A DNA stretch of 64,000 nt from Cucumis sativus (taxonomy: Eukaryota; Streptophyta; Magnoliopsida; Cucurbitales; Cucurbitaceae), in NCBI RefSeq assembly GCF_000004075.3, contig NC_026656.2:2108001-2172000 (forward strand), read 5' to 3'. A program made the translations under genes and the position numbers. Positions 12,695 to 24,461 of this stretch are shown in pieces (position 1 is the stretch's first letter; each line of letters starts with the position of its first letter). The notes under the pieces were generated by a model that worked only from the letters and a program-made list of their open reading frames with translations, made no database searches and had not been told where the DNA came from.

Positions 12695-13885
12695 GAAATT
12701 GGATATGGTAGCATTTTGAAAATATGATATAACAAATATAACACATTGTTTTATAATTTTGTAAATATCGTAAAATTTTCACTTATACAAATATTTTTCA
12801 TCTTAAATTTGTTATTATTTCTAAACTATCGTTCAATAACTTATTTCTCTTCCTTTTTTTAATGTTCTGCTCGTTATTTATTTGTTCTAATTATTTATTA
12901 ATTTTTATACGAGAAAAATTATTTATTCTTTCTATCTTAGTCTTGATTTTCAAATATCAATAGTACAATAATTGCAATGTGAAATATAATGGTTGTTGAT
13001 CAGAGTAATTTAACTTTATTTGTGATTTTTTTTTTTACTTTTTTCGATGTGTATTTTGAGTTGAATCTGATTTCAAATGATCTTGTTTTATTTTTTTTAC
13101 ATTGATTTTGTTTTGGTTTTACTTTGTCTCAGTTTTGTATGTCAGTGTTGTGATATACTTATATTATATAAACTAATCGATTGATATACTTACTACGTGA
13201 TTTTTATTTTTACAAATGCAATGATATAACTCGATGTATCATTATCAAGTATATCAACAATATATTGTTAAAGCATATTAGTTAGGTGAATCATTATCAA
13301 GTATATGAATCATGTTTACAAGTGTATATCAATAGAATATCAATTATATAAGTAGAACTTCAAGTGTATCAAGTGTATTTAATCAATCAAATGTATAAGT
13401 GAATAATACTAAGTGCATCTGCAGTACATCAGGTGTATCAAGTATATCATATACATCAAACGTATCAAATTTGTTGAATGTACCAATGAAAGCATATAAG
13501 TTTATTAGAGGTGTATCAAGTGTATCAAACTTATAAGTGAAGTCTTTAAGTGTATCAAACTAATCAAGTGTATCAAGTATATCAAGAGAAGTATTATGTG
13601 TATCAAGATGTTTCAGGTTTGTATAAAAAAAGTATTGACCAGTGTATCAAAGAGTATCAGGTGCATCAAGTGTATATATCAAGTGTATCTATCAAGTGTA
13701 TCAAAATGTATTAGATGTATCAGACGTGTACAAGGTGTATCAAATGTATATTAATAACGAGAGCATTTGTGACATTTTACCTCTTAAGGTGTGAACTGAG
13801 CTTTGTTTTTGCTATTTTCGTAAATAATAAAATTTGTGTGTTATAAACTTAATTATTATAACTTGTGTTGTCATTTTTGCAAGTA
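12695..13885. mobile_element. Possible degraded MULE-like element around a minisatellite
   Basis: The left edge (GGATATGGTAGCATTTTGAA at about 12701) and the reverse complement of the right edge (GGGATACTTGCAAAAATGAC, ending about 13891) look like distant terminal inverted repeats, followed on both sides by AT-rich stretches with ATAACA and ATAACAC words. No transposase is visible and I found no clear target-site duplication. The termini are too diverged for a firm call. Confidence 0.25.
13225..13750. repeat. Degenerate minisatellite built on GTGTATCAA
   Basis: Roughly 500 bases are composed of variants of the 10-12 base unit (A)GTGTATCAA, for example GTGTATCAAGTGTATC, ATCAAGTATATC and ATCAAGTGTATC, with point changes and odd spacers. 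The strand bias is constant, which speaks for tandem growth followed by decay. No gene overlaps it. Confidence 0.75.
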
Positions 13886-14846
13886 TCCCTAATGTAAATA
13901 CTTATTTATTATAAATTATTGTTCTAAAATAAATTTTAATGTGGCTATTTTTAAATATAGAAAAACGAACTAAATTATTTTTTAAAAATAGTATCCAAAT
14001 AGGCCCAATATATTAGTCAATCATGAAATACTATACGTAATATTATACGTAGATTGTGATGTTTTTGTTATGTTTGTAAATATTTTTTGAAGTTTTTCTA
14101 TTTAAAATAATTTGTGAATTTGATCCTTTAAAAATTACTCAATATAAAATAAAATATGGTAAAACACAATTTAAAATGTTGTAAAAAAAGTAAATACATT
14201 TTTCCTTCTTAAATTTAATTATTCCAAACACAGCTATTGATATAATATCGTCATATTGTTCCATTTGTATATTTCACGTGAAGCTTAATTAAAGCTAAAA
14301 GTGGTAACCACATGTGAGAGGATCAAGATGGCATCTTCAATGTTTATTCGAAAGAGAGAGAAAAGTTGACGGAATTTAATTATTCTTCCATTAAGAAAAA
14401 GTTCTCTTTTTTTACCTTAAAAAGTTCTTAAAATGAAGGTTGAAGAAGTGAAAGTGCAAACACAAATTTTAACTTTTCAAGTTGATAACATGCTATTTTT
14501 TATTCGTTTTTATCGATATTATTATCTATATGTGTACGTATATATAACAACGAATTATGTCTATTAATAATATATAGATAGATATGTAGATATTACTTAT
14601 ATATGTACGTACACCAATGAATACGTCAAGATGATTATCATAAAATAATGCAATATAGAGATGGGAGAAATTAAAGTTTGAAGTAGAAATTAAAACCACT
14701 CTATGCTAATGTTGAATTTATATAGCATCCCTACAAATTCAACACCAATTGTTCTTATATATATAGATATATTATATTAATTTAGAAGAAGAAAAAATTG
14801 AAAATTGGTACCATATCAAACAAATTGTTAAATTGACAAAAACAGC

Positions 14847-17800
14847 TCAGCTTCTGTTGTTCTTTTGTTTCTCCATTGATCTTGGTGCTGTCAATGATTA
14901 AATAATTATTTAAAAAAAAATCAGAAGATAGATCCTAAAGAAAGTATGTGGAAAATAATTTAAAAAATCAAGAAGATATATCCAAAAGAAAATATGTACA
15001 CATTAACACATATGTATATGTATATGTATAGATAACTTTATATTCTTTTATTTATCTTTTTCATGCAATCTATTGTGATAACATTAAATATTGAGCCCAT
15101 TGTATTTTTAAAAAAAAAATCAAAGTTACTTTTTATTAAATTACATATTTAGTGTAGAAAGAAAGTTAAAATTTAATTATTATGATTCAATAAAATTTTA
15201 AAAATAATAGGACTAAATTTTAAGTATAAATTGATTTGAATTTCTAACTATTTTTCTTTTTGTAGACTATAGGGATCAAATTTACCATTTAATCAATTAT
15301 TTTTTCTAAATGTTGTTTATACATAAACGAGAGAGATATAGTTTACCTAATTTTAAACAGTAGAAGATGATGACTTACCTAATCCAATGGCATCAGACTC
15401 TTTCATGATCCTCAAACGTTTGCATGAATCAACAAACATCCTATGTCAAATTAACATGACATTTAGTTATACTTTGTAAAGCACAATGAATGAAAATTGA
15501 TTATAATACTTACTCCCATGGGACATCCCCAACGAGCATCCAATCTCCATCTTTGTCTTCATAAGTAGGTACATATTCTGACCCATTCAAAAGGTCTACT
15601 GATTTGCTTTCATTCATGAAATCCTTCATCCCTTCTGATTCACACTTTCCTGTCAATTCCCATCTCAAAATATATATTACTCAAATAATTTATGTGCATT
15701 TTCAAATATATATATATATATATATATATTGACAGATTTCTAGATATTTTATTATAAAAAATTCATCATTTACAATAATTTTTTCAAAAATTCATCAAAC
15801 CCCTTCCATTTTTCTTTCGAATATCAAACTCCAAACAATGGACAAAATACCATGTTTTATTTTTACATCATGGGTAAAAATAGATGTGTCCAAAGATTCA
15901 AACAAATAACCTCATAACCAATAGTATATCCCTTACCCGTTTAAACTATTAAAAGAAAAAAACATAAGAATTAAGCCAAAATGTTTAAAAAGAAGCATGT
16001 AATGTAATGTCAACCCTACAATATGTAGTATCAAGTATACAGTAAGCTTTAATTTGGATTTTTTCCTACTCCCAATTTATGTATTATAACTTAGTTTTAA
16101 TGTTAAAAGATTCATAAAAAAAACCTGCGCATTGAAAATAAAATATTTAACCAAATCTTTTAGAATCTAAACTAGAAAAAGAAATAAAATTATTGTGCCA
16201 GAAATAAATAATATCAAAAGTTTGCACATGAAAAGCTTGATTATTATTAAATTTATAAAACGTACATAAAAGCAGTAAAACATGTATAGATATTGACTCT
16301 GATTGTCCATATGAAAGAAAAAGAAAAAGGAAAAAAATTGATTACCAATGGTGAAGGAGCTAAACATTTGAGCAAGAGCATGAGAGAGTTCCTTATAGCT
16401 GGCGTATAACTTCAAGTCCACCTTCCGTAAATAAGGAGCACCGTCCATGCTTACTTTTACGAACGACCCCCCGGCCCCGCCCTCATCTCCCCCCTTCCTT
16501 GACGACACTACTCCTAAATTCTTTCGAGATGATCGTACTGGTGGCCAACCCACTACTTGTGCTCTGTTATCAATTTAACCAAACTTCAAATTACCTCAAC
16601 TAACTTCTTCCCAATAAATTATCATCCAATGACTTAAGTTCAAGCCTTCCAAGGGTTGACACTTGAGTCACCGGGAGGCCTAGCCCTAGACCGAGCTTGG
16701 GCCATATCCAATCGGCCCATCCATGATCGTGAATAGACATGTATTCATAAAACTCTCTTCAATTGTGTTTGAATCGTTAACTCCAATCTAAATTTATTAT
16801 AAAAATCAAATACACTCAACTAAATCTACTAAAAATATTTACAAATATAAACAGTCTATACACAATTGATATATTGTTATATTTGTAAATCTTTTGAAAA
16901 CAACCTTTTGTCTTCTATAATTTTCAAATTTGAGCTTGATTTTTAATAACATAACTAAAAATATATTTACAAGTGAAAATAGTGTTTATAAACTTAATTT
17001 TAGAAGTTAAAAGTGAAATGGTTATGTAATGAAACCTTAACAACCAAAATATAATTCCTTTCAAAATCTTTTTTTCTTTTCTCAAATAAAATATATAATG
17101 AAGTAATGGATCATTTTTCCTTTTTTGAATCTTGATTAATTTTAGAGTTGAAGATATTAATTTTGTAATTAAAGAAAAAGTCAATTTATAAGCAATTCTA
17201 TTTTAGGAGTAAACACTTAAGTTTTTTGTTGAAGGTTTGGTTGGTGAGAAAAAAAGCAAAAGATTCGTTATGTTTTGTAATTTTGCATAATTTTCCCGAC
17301 AACCAACCAACCGAAGCATTCAAACTTCTCTAACCTTTGTTGTGTTCTAAGGTCATCTTAACCTTTTCTTTTTCTTTTTTTTTTTATAATCCCAATAACT
17401 CCTTTTCAATCATCTTCAACAATCATTCTCTCTCTATATATAAATATATATTCGAGTGGGGAGTTATATATATAATATTTAGATTTAATATGCAAAATTT
17501 AAATTTCACTTATTATAAAATTTATTACCGATAGAAGTTTCATTCATAAATTTTGTTATAATTCTTGTTTTTTAAAAATGTTCTTGTACCGTTTATTATT
17601 AGTCTTAAAATGGAAATTTTATCAGTAAAAAAAAATAATATCTCTTAACTTTCACTGATTATTTTTAACAATGGCAAGCAAGTGGGAAAAAGAAAAATAT
17701 TTTTAAATAATTGATATAAATATATGAATTTAAAAACAAAAACGAAGCTTTGAAGATCAAAAGGTTTAAATTTTTAGATTGACACTAATTCATCAAATTG

Positions 17801-18757
17801 TTTTATAATATAATCACGCTTCACATATGATTAAAATACCATTTTGATATCAAGAATTTGAATATATATTACTAAGTTAAATCAATAATGAACTAAAAAA
17901 TTTAAGTTTCTCACTTTAATTCTATAACTAAAATGGAAATGACAATAAAACAAAATAGAAGTAGAAATGGCTAAACATTTTTAATTAGTTAACCATAGAA
18001 TAAAAGAAAATTTACAAATTACCTTTTGTTTTCCTAAGACTAATGGCAATTGAACTCTATATAAATGGACTTTTTATATATATAACAAAGAAAATACAAA
18101 GTTAATGTGCTTTTAAAAAAAGAAAAAGAAAAAGAAACAAAGTTGATGCTATTATAATTATAATTTTAATTTTACCCTTTTGAAACAAATCAATTTTTTT
18201 GTATCTTAATAAAGCAAAAAATTAGTTCTTAATAACTCAAATTCTATTGATTTTCACTCAATATATAGATTATAGATATGAAAAATACTCCAAACTTTAC
18301 AAAGGACATTCATAATACTATATATCTAAATAATTCTCTAAAAATAGTTTTAAAAAATGAGATAAAATATGATCATTCAAATATATTTGAAAATAACATA
18401 AATTCATATTTTTAAAATCAAACAAGAAAATTAAGAGATATTTTTTCTAATATAAGTTAAGCATAAACATGAATGAGAAAAGGAGAGAAAGAAAATTTAC
18501 TTCGACGGAGGTTTAGCAAAATCATTAGGCTGTTGTGAAGAAGTTTTAATCTCTTCCAAATTCGTTGCCTCTTCCTTCGTCGACGCCATTGAAGAAGCTA
18601 AATTAAGCTTCAAATCCACAGTTTCCATAAACCCTCTCTTCCCCGCCGAACTACTCTTCCCACCGCCGCCGTCGCCGCCGGGCAAGCCAAGCCGAAGCTC
18701 CGTCTGCTCGAAATTGATCAAGATCGCTCTGTACTCATCGTTCTGCCCTGATTCCAT
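14847..18757 (-). CDS. IAA16: Aux/IAA repressor, IAA16/IAA7/IAA14 clade
   Basis: Five exons on the minus strand: 18757-18501, 16563-16346, 15649-15514, 15440-15379, 14887-14847. They join in frame to 237 residues. The last exon has only 41 bases, but it completes the clade's C-terminus ([15 protein letters not shown]). Domain I is the EAR motif LRLGL at residues 21-25, which recruits TOPLESS. A KRG motif (40-42) and DLKLNL (48-53) follow. Domain II is the degron QVVGWPPVR (88-96), bound by TIR1/AFB with auxin. Domains III/IV, the PB1 fold, run from about 120, with the basic side in LRKVDLK and the acidic side in [12 protein letters not shown] glycine-rich linker lies at 110-118. The N-terminus [14 protein letters not shown] is nearest to Arabidopsis IAA16. 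Nuclear repressor of ARF activators, destroyed on auxin. Intron 1 (1.9 kb) carries a GC-rich patch. It is divergent from the IAA4-like gene, 13.9 kb away. Confidence 0.95.
15703..15730. repeat. TA microsatellite in IAA16 intron 2
   Basis: About 13 TA units inside the intron between exons 2 and 3, roughly 55 bases from the exon 3 acceptor. Likely length-variable. Confidence 0.8.
16631..16735. other. GC-rich patch in IAA16 intron 1
   Basis: About 100 bases with GTCACCGGGAGGCCTAGCCC, GAGCTTGGGCC and ATCGGCCCATCC stand out in an intron that is otherwise about three-quarters A+T. It begins about 70 bases beyond the exon 2 acceptor. It could be a mobile-element relic or an intronic control element; I recognise no family. 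Confidence 0.4.
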
Positions 18758-19430
18758 TTTCTCCGAATTCGAATTGAAATTTTTTCTGTAATTCTGTCTT
18801 TGATTTTGGTAGTGAAATCGCTGAGATCGAGAGTTTTTCTTTTGTTTGTTTGAGAACGGACGAACTTGGGATTTGGGGCTTGGAATTGGAATTGGATATG
18901 TTATATTAATTATTAAGTTCTGTCAAATGGACCTGCTTTTTTTTTTTATTTTGGAAAAGTGGCGTTGGAATTTGACTTGAAATTACGATTTTGGGTTTAT
19001 AAATGTTGAGAAATGGCTCTATCGTATGTTGAGGAAAGAGGGGTCGTTTTGGGAGTTTATTTTTTCCTTTCTTTTTCTAACCTTTTTAGATTAAATTGTA
19101 TGTTTATTCTTAGTTTTGAAACTTTTTTAAGTCATGAATAATAATTTTCTTATTAAGAAAAAGTAAACTATATGGGTTTTTAATTTTATAGTTATTAGGT
19201 TATTGTTTGTTTGGAGATTAAACATCAACTTTTTGTTATTTAGGAAAAAAGTCCATTTACTTTTGTTTAACAAGTAATGTATTTTTTTTCAAATAGAGAT
19301 ATATATTTTCTTTACTGCTCTAACGAAATTTTAAATTCTATAAAAATTGATAAACTTTTATTAATATTAAATAAAAATATATTAATATTTATTATCGATA
19401 CAATCTAAAAATTTGTTATATAAATAAATA

Positions 19431-19466
19431 AATAAATAAATATATATATATATATATATATATATT
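19431..19466. repeat. AAAT/TA compound microsatellite
   Basis: A few AAAT units run into about 13 TA units. It lies about 0.7 kb upstream of the IAA16-like start. Confidence 0.8.
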
Positions 19467-20042
19467 ATTTCAACAATTAAACACTTTTCAAAAATAAAAA
19501 TAAGTACATTAAATTGTTAAATAAAAGAAAACTATTAGATATATATCTTTTAACTTTGAAACTCTACCCAAGTGTTTGAAAGTGCAGGGATTTAAATTAT
19601 AGAATAAACTTAATCTAAAATTTATGTTTAAAAGTATACAATTGAAATCGAACAAATTTTAAAATATGAAAATAAAAAAATGATATTTTATAAAAGAAAG
19701 TTAAAATCAAGAAGAATTAAAATAGAAACAAAGAGGAAAATTGAAATCAAATCCAAAGTAAGAGGGGTAAATTAGTAAAAATGAGATTTGAAATTAAGAA
19801 AAACATAGAAAAGGTAATTAAAATTTAGAAAGTTAGGTGTGGCTCTAATTGGACATAAAAGGAATATGGTAAATTTCAAAATGATAAAAAAATCCATTTT
19901 GGAGAAAAGTGCGATCCTCTTTTTCCTAAAAAGAAAAGAGAGATCCTTTTTTCAAAAAGAAGGAATGTGTGATTGTGTAATGTGTAGGCTCACACAAATC
20001 GCATGATAACAACAGAAATAACATGGACGGTGAAGATGGAGC

Positions 20043-20089
20043 CACGTGTGCGAGTTTGTTGGATTGAAGTGATGTCATGAGTGACGTGG
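20043..20089. promoter_or_regulatory. G-box and TGACGTGG hybrid box upstream of IAA16
   Basis: CACGTG at 20043-20048 and TGACGTGG at 20082-20089 lie 39 bases apart, about 1.3 kb before the IAA16-like ATG. Both have the ACGT core bound by bZIP and, for CACGTG, bHLH factors. The distance from the gene is large, so assignment to IAA16 is uncertain. Confidence 0.35.
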
Positions 20090-20325
20090 TTTTTGGGAAA
20101 ATGATTATATAGGACGACAAGGCCTATTGGAAACTCCCCTTTTAAGAGTTTTTTTTGGATTTGTTTCTTTATTTCCCAACACTTTATTGTTTTTTATTAA
20201 TCATAATCAACTTCCTTTTTTTTAATTAAACAAATATATTAGTTGGGTTAGAAGTGTTAGATCACATCTTCACCACCTAAATTTTTAATTAGTGTATTTA
20301 AATATGTGATAATTGACAATTATAC

Positions 20326-20328
<3 letters not shown>

Positions 20329-20373
<45 letters not shown>
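20329..20373. repeat. Long TA microsatellite
   Basis: About 22 uninterrupted TA units, the longest dinucleotide run in the window. Confidence 0.9.
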
Positions 20374-20377
<4 letters not shown>

Positions 20378-20764
20378 ATTTTTATTGCGTCAAATGTAAC
20401 GACTCAAGGATTACGATTTACGTCAAAATTTTAAATTAAGATAAATTTTTTATTTTATAGACAACTATACTAGAAAAAGTTATATCAAAACACGTTAGAT
20501 GAAATGTAAAAGGGATGAAAAATTGTATCATGACAAAAAAATTTAGAAAAAAACCGTTAATGACACCTATTTTTGTATATTGTAAATATGATAAAATTAA
20601 TGAAATCATATAGCAATCAAACGACGATCAGAGAATTATCTACTTTTAAATTTGTTGTTCTTGTAATTTAGAAAATATAGCGATATTGGATCCTACTATT
20701 ATGATTTTTTTTTTTTTTTATTATTATTTTTGACCATGCACTAAATTAAAAGGTGGATTGAATA

Positions 20765-20795
<31 letters not shown>

Positions 20796-21189
20796 AAATC
20801 GATCAAATTACTAAAGTAGGACGTGGAAGTTATCAAAAGTGTTAAAACTAAGACTCGTTCTATAGCCTTATTTGAACTTTATTTTAAAAAAAAAAAAAAA
20901 AATACACTATATATATTTGCTTTGTTATTCACTTTCTATTGTTGTTTAAAAAAACAAGTCTAAGTTTTGCAAACTAAAAAAATAATTTTAAAATTGGACT
21001 AAAAATTCACCTATTTTAATTTTAATAAAATGAAAACTATTGAAAAAAGAAGTTGAGATGAAATAAACCTAACAGTTACCAAATTCAGTCTAAACAAATT
21101 TCTTCAAATTGTGATATGTACAATCGTATTCGTACGTATATGAAAGTTAAGAATGATAAATTTAAAAGCATATATATATATACATATAC

Positions 21190-21660
21190 ATACATAGGGT
21201 TTCCCTTTTAAGAAGGGAAGATAAGGTTAAAAAATGTGAAGATGTGAAGATGGGATATAAACCTTTGCCATTACCATCTTGTCAATAATGCTTATACCCT
21301 TCACCACCATTAATGGTCACCATTCATGGAACCTTAGCCTTTCTCTTTCTCTCTTTCTCTCTCTTATTGTTATTATTATTATTTTAATTTCATATTTAAC
21401 AAGGCATATGGGTCCATCTCTCTTTTCCCTCTCCACAAGATGGGCATAAACCATATCTTTTCATATACTATGTGTAAATATATCATATATCAATTATCAA
21501 ATCATATACCCACAATAAAAACCCTAATCTTGGGGATTTGCCCCTGCACAAACCTATAAAAGTTTCCCATCAAACAAATATATGATGTGAAAATCATATG
21601 GTTTTGTTGTTCTTCTTCTCACTTGATTGTATATTCTTGTTTCTTCTTTTTTTCTTTGAT
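21190..21660. other. Promoter-like island in the Aux/IAA gap
   Basis: A stretch with a CT-rich run (21338-21364), a GGGGATTTGCCCCTGC patch and, right after it, CCTATAAAAG with TATAAAA at 21556-21562, followed by a T/C-rich stretch. This order resembles a plus-strand promoter and leader, yet no coding frame follows. A non-coding transcript is possible but unproven. Confidence 0.3.
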
Positions 21661-22515
21661 TTCGTTTTGTTTCCTATAAGAGTTTCATGTATGTCTATGT
21701 AACTTTATTTGATTTTCTTTTCAAATTAGTCTTTTGACTTTGTTGTTATTGTTCTTTTGGATTTAACTTTTTTTAAATTAAAGAGAGAGAGGCTATAGAT
21801 AAACTAAAATTGATGAATCTTACTATTAACTTTTGGTGTGGCTGTATGAATTGAATATAATTAGTAAATAAGATTGCTTGGGTTTCATTCATAATTAACA
21901 AGAGTGACATGACAACTATTTTATAAAATATGTGGACTTAAAATTGTTTTTATATTATTGTTTGTGTGTGTATTTTTTTTGTAAATGAATAACAAATTAA
22001 ATACTTTATTAAGAAATATTTAGGATTTTTTCTTTCGAGAAAGAACGAAGACAAACCAACAAAATTAGTCGTATATACTAGCATCAGAGCCAAAGCTAAA
22101 AAAACCACTCAGATAAAGGAGAAAGAAAGAACGGAAGACAACCTATATCTTTTAAGATTAGTACACACATTTAAATTATTAATTAGTTTGTTATTACACT
22201 ACGTCTAATAGTCTAATATGTGTTTGAGATAACTTTTAAAATTATGTTTTCTATGTATTCTAAATTTGATTAGTGACTAGGGTGGAAAGACTTAGGTGAA
22301 CTAAAATTGTAGAAAGTAACTTAAAATATTTCATCTTTTTAGTTCATAAGCCTAAAAAGTTCGAGAATAATTTTAACCAATTAAAAATGTCTGTAGGTTC
22401 TTTTTTTTGTTAGCAAAAGTAGTTCGAGGCCTTTTAACTTCCAATGATAGATTGAACATTTTAAATACTTTTAAATGAAACAACATGAAATTCTAAACCA
22501 CACGATCAAGAAAAT

Positions 22516-22595
22516 TATTGGTGTTTAAAATTTGAACTTGAGACCTTTTGATCTTCAAGTTCTTACCACCAATTCAGTTGAGATAAGTTATATTA
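22516..22595 (-). repeat. Possible tRNA-derived SINE fragment
   Basis: The stretch TTTGAACTTGAGACC, then ATCTTCAAGTTCTTACCACC and AATTCAGTTGAGATAAG has the order of a tRNA-like head read backwards: a B-box-like TTGAACTTGAGACC and an A-box-like CAACTGAA. The rest of the element is not evident. The match is by eye only. Confidence 0.35.
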
Positions 22596-22714
22596 ATAAC
22601 TAACCTATGTTGTTTATTAATATTTGGGGTTGGTATTTGACTTCAAAACCTTTATATATCCTCCCCCATCTTATCAATACTCTCTATTACTTTAAATCAT
22701 ATATCCTTTTTTCA

Positions 22715-22716
<2 letters not shown>

Positions 22717-22747
<31 letters not shown>
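22717..22747. repeat. TA microsatellite
   Basis: About 15 TA units in AT-rich spacer. Confidence 0.85.
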
Positions 22748-24361
22748 GCTTTTATTATCATTATCATTATCGTTACCTATTTTTATTTACTTCCTCCTCT
22801 CTATCTCTCTGTTAGGTTGAGTTTATGATATATTAGGAAGATGGTGAATTAACAACTGCTTGATCGATGCTATTGATGTAGTTGAGAAAATTTGGGCTTT
22901 AGTTCTTCTTGTATTATTTTCGTTTATATGACAAATTATGTAATTTGCTAATTTCTTTTGTCTTTTTCAAATTTTGTAATTTGGAGAATTTAGACGTAGT
23001 TAGTTTTCGACTTGAATTATGGTTGTAATTCTTGGTAACCCGTTTGGTTCGTTTTGTGAAAATTAATTATGTAAAAAAAATTAGTTTAATTACAATTTTA
23101 AAATTTTTTAAAAATATTTTCAAATCTCAACAAGAAGTGGCAGGAGAAAACAAATACAAGTTGAAAAAAAGAAAACAAAATATTACAATTGCGAAAGATT
23201 CAATGTATCATATTGTGTCATTTTTGTAATGTGTTGTGTCAAAATTTTAAATATGCTAGAATATCATATAGTTAACATTCAAATTTTAATCAAGTAAATA
23301 AATATATATAAAAAGTTATCATTTCTTTCTTTTTCTTTTTTTTGCAATAACATGCAAAGTGATATATAATTAAATTTCTTAATTAATTCAAGATTGATTA
23401 GGGCAAACACTATACCAATTTTTTTTACGGTTGAATTATGTATGTAAGTATTTTAAATTAAAAGAAATATATAGAGATAATCAATCTGGAATTGAACCAA
23501 ACTTTATTATAAATCATCCATATTCATTTAAGTAATATACTTTTCTTGATGGGGAAAAGAATAGTGTTTTGCCCATCCAAGAATATCCAAAGTGAAGATA
23601 TTATCAATAGAAGCTTCTACATTATTTTTTCAATTTCTAAAATTAATACTTACATCAATCCCATACTTCCTAATTATATATTCTTATATTTTTCAAATAT
23701 CACTTTTAAATATAGGAACGATTTTAAAAACACAAAAGTAAATTTAACGGTTTTAGAATTATACTACAAATAATTTAATTACGGTACGTTAATATATGTT
23801 AATATATGTATGCATTTGTTAAGGAGGAACTAAAGAAAACACAAACGTGTAATTTGATAGTATATGCATATATATTAATTTAAAGTTATATATATAGAAA
23901 ATGAGAATTTTGCAACAATCACCAACCGACAATGGTAAGAAGAATTTTGAGGCAACAACCAAAATCAACTTATGCTGATATGTTATGTTATAGAACTATA
24001 CAACCATAAAATATGAAGGATATATATAAAAGATGTTGTGATATATATATATATATGATTGTTAATATTAATTTTGGAATATGATTAAATGATTTTATAC
24101 TTAATAATACATATTAAGTGAAAACTTCATATTTTGAGGTAGAAATGAAATAATATTGATGTTATAAGAACAAAATTATTGTCATAGAGTCATATTAGGA
24201 AATTAGCATGGCAGACAAAGAGTGTGATACCATACCATATCATAACCATACCAATTCTATTTATTATTTTTATTTAAAGAAAAAGAAAAAAAAAGGTGAT
24301 ATGACATCATAACCATCATATATAAATAAAAATAAAAAAAGAGGAAGGGGAAAGCAATATA

Positions 24362-24461
24362 GAGAAAAGTGGGCTCCATCACAGGGAAGCAACCAATCCA
24401 ACTCATAGATGCTTTCCTTCGTGTGGTGGGACCCTCCGACAATATGGACCCACTCTTTTCC
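24362..24461. ncRNA. GC-rich hairpin candidate in the Aux/IAA gap
   Basis: Within AT-rich spacer, GTGGGCTCCATCACAGGGAAG plus CA (24369-24391) can pair with TGCTTTCC, a short bulge, then GTGGTGGGACCC (24410-24434) around a loop of about 18 bases. Eight pairs lie next to the loop, then a bulge of about 4 bases, then about 12 more pairs. A second pairing, GAAAAG-TGGG-TCCAT with ATGGACCCACTCTTTTC, uses the outer bases. It matches no miRNA family I know, and the bulge is larger than usual for plant miRNA precursors. Confidence 0.25.
24426..24453. promoter_or_regulatory. Two class I TCP-type sites
   Basis: GTGGGACC at 24426-24433 and GGACCCAC at 24446-24453 both fit the class I TCP consensus GGNCCCAC, in opposite orientations and 12 bases apart. 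Confidence 0.4.

Larger units (their letters stand above)
10692..14846. other. Intergenic region between ALDH and the IAA16-like gene
   Basis: About 4.1 kb, AT-rich. The first few hundred bases are the ALDH promoter. A frame of 111 codons at 11682-12017 (minus) matches nothing I know. A possible degraded terminal-inverted-repeat element with an internal minisatellite fills about 12695-13885. The right end holds the 3' region of the IAA16-like gene. Confidence 0.5.

Noticed and set aside
13225..13750. CRISPR-like array
   Set aside because: Units are short, degenerate and contiguous with no unique spacers, and this is plant nuclear DNA. It is a minisatellite.
15700..15730. TA runs as TATA boxes
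   Set aside because: The many TA runs (also at 19439, 20329 and 22717) are plain microsatellites without a gene start nearby.
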